Of a stretch of DNA of 49,850 nucleotides, positions 45,028 to 49,850 are shown piece by piece. Made by a program: the position numbers and the translations under genes. Where the stretch lies: positions 1 to 49,850 of the forward strand of contig JAGWPU010000045.1 in the NCBI GenBank assembly GCA_028870355.1. The letters are read 5' to 3'. Within the stretch, counting starts at the first letter, position 1. Every line of letters starts with the position of its first letter. The stretch is from Gammaproteobacteria bacterium (GTDB taxonomy: Bacteria > Pseudomonadota > Gammaproteobacteria > Steroidobacterales > Steroidobacteraceae). The notes beneath the pieces were generated by a model. The model did not search any database, had not been told where the DNA came from, and worked only from the letters and a program-made list of their open reading frames with translations.

Positions 45028-45636
45028 ATGAGAATCACCGCCGTCAGGACGCTCGTGATCGCGAACGTCCTCGTCTACCCCCTGGAGTTCCTCTCGCACG
45101 GCGTGCTCGAGATCTGGTTCGCGCTGTGGCCGCTGCAGCCCATCGACGGGATCCGCAATTTCCACCTCTGGCAGATCGTGACCTACGCGTTCCTGCACAG
45201 CCGGCAGACGATCCTGCATCTGGGTTTCAACATGTTCGGCCTGTGGATGTTCGGCTCCCAGGTCGAGCGCATCATCGGGCCGCGCCGGCTGTTCGAGGTC
45301 TACTTCGCTTCGGTCGTGGCGGCGGCCCTCTCGCAGCTCTTCGTGCCGATGCTGTTCGCGGCGCCGGCCGAGCCGACGATCGGAGCCTCGGGCGGCGTGT
45401 TCGGCCTGCTGCTGCTCTATGCGTATCTGTTCCCGCGCAGCAAGGTGATTCCGCTGATACCGCCGATCCCGATGCCCGCCTGGCTGTTCGCCACGCTGTA
45501 CGCCGGCGTCGAACTGGCGCTCGGCGTGACCGGCACGCAGAGCGGCGTCGCGCACTTCGCGCATCTCGGCGGCATGCTCGGTGCCGCCCTGGTGATCGCC
45601 CGCTGGCGGCTGCGACCCGTGCGGACCCGGTTCTAG
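45028..45636 (+). CDS. rhomboid family intramembrane serine protease
   Basis: 202-residue polytopic membrane protein with six predicted helices. The catalytic Ser121 lies in GASGGVFG and the His179 in AHFAHLGG; Asn68 in HLGFNMFGLWMFG supplies the oxyanion side, so the dyad is complete. This is the GlpG-like core without the extra N-terminal domain. Likely cleaves membrane-anchored substrates in the inner membrane; the substrate is unknown. Its stop codon shares CTAG with the stop of yajQ on the other strand. Confidence 0.93.
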   Translation: MRITAVRTLVIANVLVYPLEFLSHGVLEIWFALWPLQPIDGIRNFHLWQIVTYAFLHSRQTILHLGFNMFGLWMFGSQVERIIGPRRLFEVYFASVVAAALSQLFVPMLFAAPAEPTIGASGGVFGLLLLYAYLFPRSKVIPLIPPIPMPAWLFATLYAGVELALGVTGTQSGVAHFAHLGGMLGAALVIARWRLRPVRTRF

Positions 45637-46115
45637 TCGCGGAAGTTGTCGAACTGCAGCGGGATCCCGAGCTCGGCCTTGCGCAGCAGCGCGATCGCCG
45701 CCTGCAGGTCGTCGCGCTTCTTGCCGGTCACGCGAACCTTGTCGCCCTGAATCTGCGCCTGGAGCTTCAGCGACGAGTCCTTGACGACGCGCACCAGCTT
45801 CTTGCCGGTGTCGGCGTCGATCCCGTGCTTCAGCACGACTTGCTGTGCGGCGCGGGCGAGATTCACGTCGGGGGTCTGCGGATCGACGCAGGCGACGTCG
45901 ATTCCGCGCTTCGCGATCTTCAGCTTCAGGATCTCGAGCATCTGTTTGAGCTGGAATTCGCTCGGTGCGGTCATCGTCACGGTGGTCTCGAGCAGGTCGA
46001 AGCCGGCCTCCACGCCCTTGAAGTCGAAACGCTGGGCGAGCTCGCGACGCGCCTGGTCCACGGCATTGGTGAGTTCGTGACGGTTGATCTGCGACACGAC
46101 GTCGAACGAGGGCAT
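45633..46115 (-). CDS. yajQ: YajQ family nucleotide-binding protein
   Basis: 160 residues from the ATG at 46,115 (MPSFDVVSQINRHELTNAVDQA). The longer reading into the ABC gene is not conserved. Typical blocks: RFDFKG, LKLKIAKRGID, KDSSLKLQAQIQGDKVRVTGKKRDDLQ. The two ferredoxin-like halves bind nucleic acids or nucleotides; family members in Xanthomonas and Pseudomonas have been reported as c-di-GMP-binding effectors. The gene lies 25 bases after the ABC exporter on the same strand. Confidence 0.95.
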   Translation of the reverse strand: MPSFDVVSQINRHELTNAVDQARRELAQRFDFKGVEAGFDLLETTVTMTAPSEFQLKQMLEILKLKIAKRGIDVACVDPQTPDVNLARAAQQVVLKHGIDADTGKKLVRVVKDSSLKLQAQIQGDKVRVTGKKRDDLQAAIALLRKAELGIPLQFDNFRD

Positions 46116-46140
46116 CGCGGATCTCCGGGGGAACGACCGC

Positions 46141-47892
46141 TCAACGATACCCGCGCGCCTGCAGCGTGAAAAGCCGGGCATAGCGGCCGTCGAGGCGCAT
46201 CAGGTCCTCGTGAGAGCCGCGCTCGACGATCCGTCCCGCCTCGAGCACGAGGATCTGGTCGGCCATCCGCACGGTGGAGAAGCGGTGCGAGATCACGATC
46301 GCGATCCGCCGCCGGGTCAATGCGCGGAAGTGCTCGAACACCTGGGCTTCCGCGCCCGCGTCGATCGCGGCGGTGGGTTCGTCGAGCACGAGGATGTCGG
46401 CGTCCTTGCGCATGAACGCCCGCGCGAGCGCGATCTTCTGCCATTGCCCGCCCGAGAGCTCGCGGCCATCGTCGAACCATTTGCCGAGCTGGGTGTGGTA
46501 GCCGCCGGGGAGCTGGTCGACGAATTCCGCCGCGAGACCCTGGGTGGCCGCTTCGCGCCATCGGGATTCGTCCTCGAACGCCCGTTCGTCGCCGGCGCCG
46601 ATGTTCTCGCCGACCCGCATCTGGTAGCGCGCGAAATCCTGGAAGATCACGCCGATCCGCCGGCGCAGCGTCTGCTCGTCCCACTCGGCGAGGTCCCGCC
46701 CGTCGAGCAGTATCCGTCCGCGCGTCGGCCGGTACAGTCGCGTGAGCAGCTTGATCAGCGTCGTCTTGCCGGACCCGTTCTCGCCAACCAGGGCGAGGCT
46801 CTCGCCCGGGCGCACGTGCAGGTCGACCCCCTGCAGCGCCGGCCGCGACTCGCCGGGATAGACGAAATCGACCCCCTCGAAGCGCACCCCGTCGCCGGGC
46901 GCGGGACCGTCCTGCGCGCGGCCTCCGGGCTCGGCGACCGGTTGCTCGAGATACTCGAAGAGGGTCGACAGGTACAGGTTGTCCTCGTACATCCCGCTGA
47001 TCGCCGAGAGCGCCGCGCCGACCGCGGTCTGGCCCTGACGGAACAGCGCGAGATACATCGTCATCTGCCCGAGGGTGATCGCTCCGCCGACGGTCTCCGC
47101 GGCGATCCACGCGTAGCCGCCGTAGAGCGCGGCGGTTCCGAGGAGTCCGAGGACGAGTCCCCAGGCGTCGCGGCGGATCGACAGATTCCGGTCGGCGACG
47201 TAGAGCCGGTCGAAGATCCGCCGGTACCGCTCGAGCAGGCGCTCGCCGAGACCGAACAGCTTGACTTCCTTCGCGTGGTCCTCGCGGGCCAGCACCGATT
47301 CGAGATACATCTGCATCCGCGTTTCCGGCACACGCCAGCGGAACAGTCGAAACGCCTCGCCCGAGAAGCGCGCTTCGGCGAAGAATGCCGGCAATCCGGC
47401 CGCGGCGAGCAGCGCCACGGCCCACGGCGAGAACTTGATCAGCAGGCCGCCGAACGAGACCAGCGAGACCGCGTTCTGGATCAGCCCGAAGGTGCGCATC
47501 ACCAGGCTCAAGGGACGATTCGAGGCTTCGCGCCGCGCGCGGGTCAGCTTGTCGTAGAACTGCGAGTCCTCGAACTGCGCGAGTTCGAGCGTCAGCGCCT
47601 TGTCGAGGATCATCACGTTCACTCGCTGACCGAGCTGCGCGCGCAACAGCGATTGCGCGAGCGACAGACCACGGGCAGCGGCCGCGGAGACGGCGACGCA
47701 CAGCGCCTCGAGACCGACGTAGGTCCACACCCGGGCGAGCTCGAACGTGCCACGGTGCCGGTGGATCTCGGCCGCGTGAACCACCGCATCGACGATCAGT
47801 GAGCCGACGTACGCGATCGCCGCGGGCAGGAGGCCGGCGACGGCGGTGAGCGCGATCAGTGCGATCGACAGGCCGCGGTTCGTCGTCCACAC
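46141..47892 (-). CDS. ABC exporter, fused permease and ATPase
   Basis: Half-transporter of at least 583 residues: N-terminal membrane domain with about six helices, then the ATPase with Walker A GENGSGKTT, Q-loop FQDFARYQ, signature LSGGQWQK, Walker B ILVLDEPTA and H-loop ISHRFS. Substrate unknown. The listed GTG at 47,892 is the first canonical start, but it lacks a ribosome site and falls within a conserved-looking stretch: the same frame upstream reads FLGVFGYGRRALALVW, a typical exporter N-terminus. No ATG, GTG or TTG lies further up before the stop. An ATC at 47,994 has GAGGGA six bases upstream and would give 617 residues. Confidence 0.9.
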   Translation of the reverse strand: MWTTNRGLSIALIALTAVAGLLPAAIAYVGSLIVDAVVHAAEIHRHRGTFELARVWTYVGLEALCVAVSAAAARGLSLAQSLLRAQLGQRVNVMILDKALTLELAQFEDSQFYDKLTRARREASNRPLSLVMRTFGLIQNAVSLVSFGGLLIKFSPWAVALLAAAGLPAFFAEARFSGEAFRLFRWRVPETRMQMYLESVLAREDHAKEVKLFGLGERLLERYRRIFDRLYVADRNLSIRRDAWGLVLGLLGTAALYGGYAWIAAETVGGAITLGQMTMYLALFRQGQTAVGAALSAISGMYEDNLYLSTLFEYLEQPVAEPGGRAQDGPAPGDGVRFEGVDFVYPGESRPALQGVDLHVRPGESLALVGENGSGKTTLIKLLTRLYRPTRGRILLDGRDLAEWDEQTLRRRIGVIFQDFARYQMRVGENIGAGDERAFEDESRWREAATQGLAAEFVDQLPGGYHTQLGKWFDDGRELSGGQWQKIALARAFMRKDADILVLDEPTAAIDAGAEAQVFEHFRALTRRRIAIVISHRFSTVRMADQILVLEAGRIVERGSHEDLMRLDGRYARLFTLQARGYR

Positions 47893-48020
47893 GAGCGCGA
47901 GCGCGCGGCGCCCGTACCCGAAGACGCCGAGAAAACCGCGCCGAAGCGCGCCTTCGCCGGTATCCGGCGGCGTGAACCGTCTGCTTCTCGCGATCGCTCG
48001 TCCCTCGTTCCCGCCGCGCG

Positions 48021-48028
48021 ACTATACT
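48021..48028. promoter_or_regulatory. overlapping divergent -10 elements (ABC exporter / small protein)
   Basis: ACTATACT contains TATACT on the plus strand (48,023-48,028) and TATAGT on the minus strand (48,026-48,021), each 5 of 6 to consensus. No -35 on either side is convincing. The minus-strand start would fall near 48,014, just upstream of the GAGGGA (48,006-48,001). Confidence 0.4.
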
Positions 48029-48059
48029 ATCGAACCGATCCCGGAATGGTGGAACCGCG

Positions 48060-48416
48060 GTGAAATTCAAGTCCCTGCTTGATCGATGGAAGAAGGCGTC
48101 GGCGCCGGTGCTCACCGCCGAGGCGTATCCGGTGCACCTGACCCTCGACGATGCCTCCCGGCTCCACGCGCTCGCGGAGCTCTTTCCCGGATTTCCGATC
48201 GAGAGCCTCCTGACCGATTTGCTGCACGCCGCGCTCGACGAAGTGGCCGCGTCGATGCCTTACGAGCCGGGCCCGAAGGTGATCTCCCGCGACGACCAAG
48301 GCGATCCGGTCTACGAGGACGTCGGGCTGACGCCGCGCTTCGTGGAGGCGAGCCGTCGATACAAGAAGGATCTCGAGGCCGCGGCAAAGCGAGCCAGGTC
48401 GCCGCGACCGTCTTGA
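48060..48416 (+). CDS. conserved small protein, pilin-assembly-annotated family
   Basis: 118 residues from the GTG at 48,060 with GGTGG upstream. It begins MKFKSLLDRWKKASAPVLTAEAYPVHLTLDDASRLHALAELFPG and has DEQGDPVYEDVG-like DDQGDPVYEDVGLTPRF near the end. I recall similar proteins in Pseudomonas and Xanthomonas carried as 'pilin assembly' or 'type 1 pili tip component'; I know of no experiment behind those names. No signal peptide or membrane helix is visible, so it is probably cytoplasmic. Divergent from the ABC exporter and upstream of trpL. Confidence 0.75.
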   Translation: MKFKSLLDRWKKASAPVLTAEAYPVHLTLDDASRLHALAELFPGFPIESLLTDLLHAALDEVAASMPYEPGPKVISRDDQGDPVYEDVGLTPRFVEASRRYKKDLEAAAKRARSPRPS

Positions 48417-48449
48417 CGCTGGCCTCGGATCGCGGCGATACTGACTCCT

Positions 48450-48506
48450 ATGAGCGACGCGCGACACGATTCTTTCGCCCGGTGGTGGTGGCGTAGCCCG
48501 TCGTAA
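48450..48506 (+). CDS. trpL: trp operon leader peptide
   Basis: An 18-residue reading frame, MSDARHDSFARWWWRSPS, with three consecutive Trp codons (tgg tgg tgg, 48,483-48,491) and a TAA stop, lies 125 bases ahead of trpE and is followed by an intrinsic terminator. This is the layout of a tryptophan attenuator: when charged tRNA-Trp is scarce the ribosome stalls at the Trp codons and an alternative RNA fold prevents termination. It is too short for routine gene callers. Confidence 0.88.
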   Translation: MSDARHDSFARWWWRSPS

Positions 48507-48562
48507 GGAGAGGGCCTGGCCGGTATCGCTCAACACCTTCAAGTCTTTCGGTCGATCACCAG

Positions 48563-48597
48563 AACCCATCTCCGACGTAGCCGGTGATGGGTTTTTT
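48563..48597 (+). terminator. intrinsic terminator of the trp attenuator
   Basis: AACCCATC (48,563-48,570) pairs with GATGGGTT (48,586-48,593); an inner CCG/CGG extends the stem across a T-T mismatch, and six T follow (48,592-48,597). Upstream, GGTATCG (48,522-48,528) can pair with CGATcACC (48,553-48,560), which abuts the terminator stem and may be part of the alternative fold. Confidence 0.88.
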
Positions 48598-48630
48598 GTT
48601 GCCCATGGAATTCGCTGCGGGACATCGCAC

Positions 48631-49850
48631 ATGCAAGCGCCTTTCGACATCGCCGCCGATCTCGACACGCCGGTTTCGGCGTATCTGAAGCTCGCGCCGT
48701 TCCGCCCCCGCTTCCTGCTCGAGAGCGTCGAGGGCGGAGAGCGCCTGGCGCGCTATTCGTTCATCGGCTTCGGGGACTGCCTGGAGGTGCGCATCGATGC
48801 GGGCGGCGCCACGATCGGTGACGCTCGCGCGCCGCGTCCGCGCTCCCGGCGGGAATTCCTCGATACCCTGCGCGCCGCGCTCGCCGCAGCGCCTCAGCCG
48901 CAGCCCGAACTGCCGGGCGTTCCGCTGTCCGGAGGGCTCGTCGGCTATACCGCCTACGACGCGGTTCGCTATTTCGAGCACTTGCCGGGCCGCCGCCTCG
49001 ACGCGACCGTCGTGCCGCATGCGCACTACGTCGCGCCGCGATCCCTGCTCGTCTTCGATCATCTGACGCGCGGCGTCGCGCTGTTGCACGACGGCAGCGA
49101 GTCGCAGCGCCAAGCCCTGCGGCGCGAGGTCGTCGCCGCATTGCGTGGCGCGGTGCCGACCGCGCGTGCCGGCGGCCGCTTCGCGCCGGCGACGCCGTCC
49201 TTGAGCGAGGCCGCGCACGCGGATGGCGTCCGACGCGCGCAGGAGCACATTGCGGCCGGCGACGTGTACCAGCTGGTCCTGTCCTCGCGCTTCGAGGGCG
49301 AGTGCTCGCTGTCGCCGTTCGAGGTGTACCGGGCACTGCGACTGCTCAATCCCTCGCCCTACATGTTTTTCTGCGAACTCGGCGAGCTCACGGTCGTCGG
49401 ATCCTCGCCCGAGGCGCTCGTGAAGCTCCATCGGGGCGCCGCGCAGCTGCGCCCGATCGCGGGCTCCCGGCCGCGCGGCGACGATCCGGCGCGCGACGCC
49501 GCGCTCGAGGCGGAACTGCGGGCCGATCCGAAGGAGAACGCCGAGCACGTGATGCTCGTCGATCTCGCGCGCAACGATCTCGGACGGGTTGCGGTCGCGG
49601 GCACCGTCGCGGTCGATCCGTATCGCGTGATCGAGCGCTACAGCCACGTGATGCACATCGTCAGCGGCGTCGGCGGGCGGCTCGCGCCAGGCAACGACGC
49701 GTTCGATCTGTTTGCGGCGACGTTCCCGGCGGGAACCCTGGTCGGCGCACCGAAGGTGCGGGCGATGCAGATCATCGACCAGCTCGAGCCGGTCGGCCGC
49801 GAGCTCTACGGCGGCACCGTCGGCTACTTCGGCCGGCAAGGCGCCATGGA
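48631..49850 (+). CDS. trpE: anthranilate synthase component I (partial, C-terminus outside window)
   Basis: Converts chorismate to anthranilate with the glutamine amidotransferase TrpG, the first committed step of tryptophan synthesis. The ATG at 48,631 gives 406 codons before the window ends. RFLLESVEGGERLARYSFIG near residue 28 contains the LLES element of the tryptophan feedback site. GGLVGYTAYD, IAAGDVYQLVLSSRF, NPSPYMFF, GSSPEALVKL, RPIAGSRPRG and ENAEHVMLVDLARNDLGRV are chorismate-binding-family signatures. The trpL attenuator lies directly upstream. Confidence 0.95.
   Translation, partial: MQAPFDIAADLDTPVSAYLKLAPFRPRFLLESVEGGERLARYSFIGFGDCLEVRIDAGGATIGDARAPRPRSRREFLDTLRAALAAAPQPQPELPGVPLSGGLVGYTAYDAVRYFEHLPGRRLDATVVPHAHYVAPRSLLVFDHLTRGVALLHDGSESQRQALRREVVAALRGAVPTARAGGRFAPATPSLSEAAHADGVRRAQEHIAAGDVYQLVLSSRFEGECSLSPFEVYRALRLLNPSPYMFFCELGELTVVGSSPEALVKLHRGAAQLRPIAGSRPRGDDPARDAALEAELRADPKENAEHVMLVDLARNDLGRVAVAGTVAVDPYRVIERYSHVMHIVSGVGGRLAPGNDAFDLFAATFPAGTLVGAPKVRAMQIIDQLEPVGRELYGGTVGYFGRQGAM

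Noticed and set aside
48556-49839. Minus-strand open frame of 427 codons opposite trpE
   Set aside because: trpE on the plus strand carries all family signatures; the antisense frame shows none and is compositionally a shadow.
1-49850. CRISPR arrays, insertion sequences, prophage, tRNA and rRNA genes
   Set aside because: I saw no regularly spaced repeats, transposase or phage-type proteins, and no cloverleaf or rRNA-like sequence. tRNAs were looked for by eye only.

Overview
This is a contiguous, gene-dense stretch of chromosome from a GC-rich proteobacterium, most likely a gammaproteobacterium. The evidence is gene order: yicC-gmk-rpoZ-spoT-ridA-recG, mrcA divergent from pilMNOPQ, aroK-aroB beside dgt and hemE, tesA divergent from a ybbA/ybbP-type ABC pair, and oxyR with the classical Cys199/Cys208 spacing. 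An aa3-type oxidase (ctaC, ctaD), ubiquinone genes (ubiC, ubiA) and type IV pilus genes indicate a respiring, piliated Gram-negative cell. The order is not decided by what I can see. I found no rRNA, tRNA, insertion sequence, prophage or CRISPR array.

Layout. Bases 1-13,070 hold 14 genes, all on the minus strand, transcribed in the order yicC, gmk, rpoZ, spoT, ridA, recG, ubiC, ubiA, bioB, bioC, bioD, a DUF2244-type gene, ctaC, ctaD (cut by the window edge). At 13.1 kb the direction switches. A plus-strand run follows: a PP2C phosphatase, rph, rdgB, hemW, rpmE, gltA, a secreted PQQ-type beta-propeller protein and a secreted Deg-type protease with PDZ regions. Between hemW and rpmE lies an AT-rich island followed by clustered DnaA-box matches, the best candidate for a replication origin. 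A conserved hypothetical gene and mrcA (minus) come next, then pilMNOPQ, aroK, aroB, dgt, hemE (plus). The last 16 kb alternate strands: fadD, a lipoprotein, a DUF3761-like repeat protein, tesA, ybbA/ybbP, an anti-sigma-like membrane protein, oxyR, a Nudix hydrolase, a YebC-family regulator, a 2-hydroxyacid dehydrogenase, a rhomboid protease, yajQ, an ABC exporter, a small conserved protein, and a trp leader with trpE (cut by the window edge).

How the parts work together. Many adjacent genes overlap by ATGA or GTGA, which indicates translational coupling in ppGpp/nucleotide, biotin, pilus and shikimate blocks. Three regulatory RNA or DNA elements stand out: a cyclic-di-GMP-I (GEMM-I) riboswitch on the 5' side of the pilMNOPQ operon; an 18-residue leader peptide with three consecutive Trp codons followed by an intrinsic terminator ahead of trpE (transcription attenuation); and the origin-like DnaA-box region. 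With yajQ (a c-di-GMP-binding family in some relatives) in the same window, second-messenger control of pili is the most attractive biological theme. I did not find a clear, wholly new multigene system. The secreted propeller/protease pair and the uncharacterised gene beside mrcA are the least understood parts.
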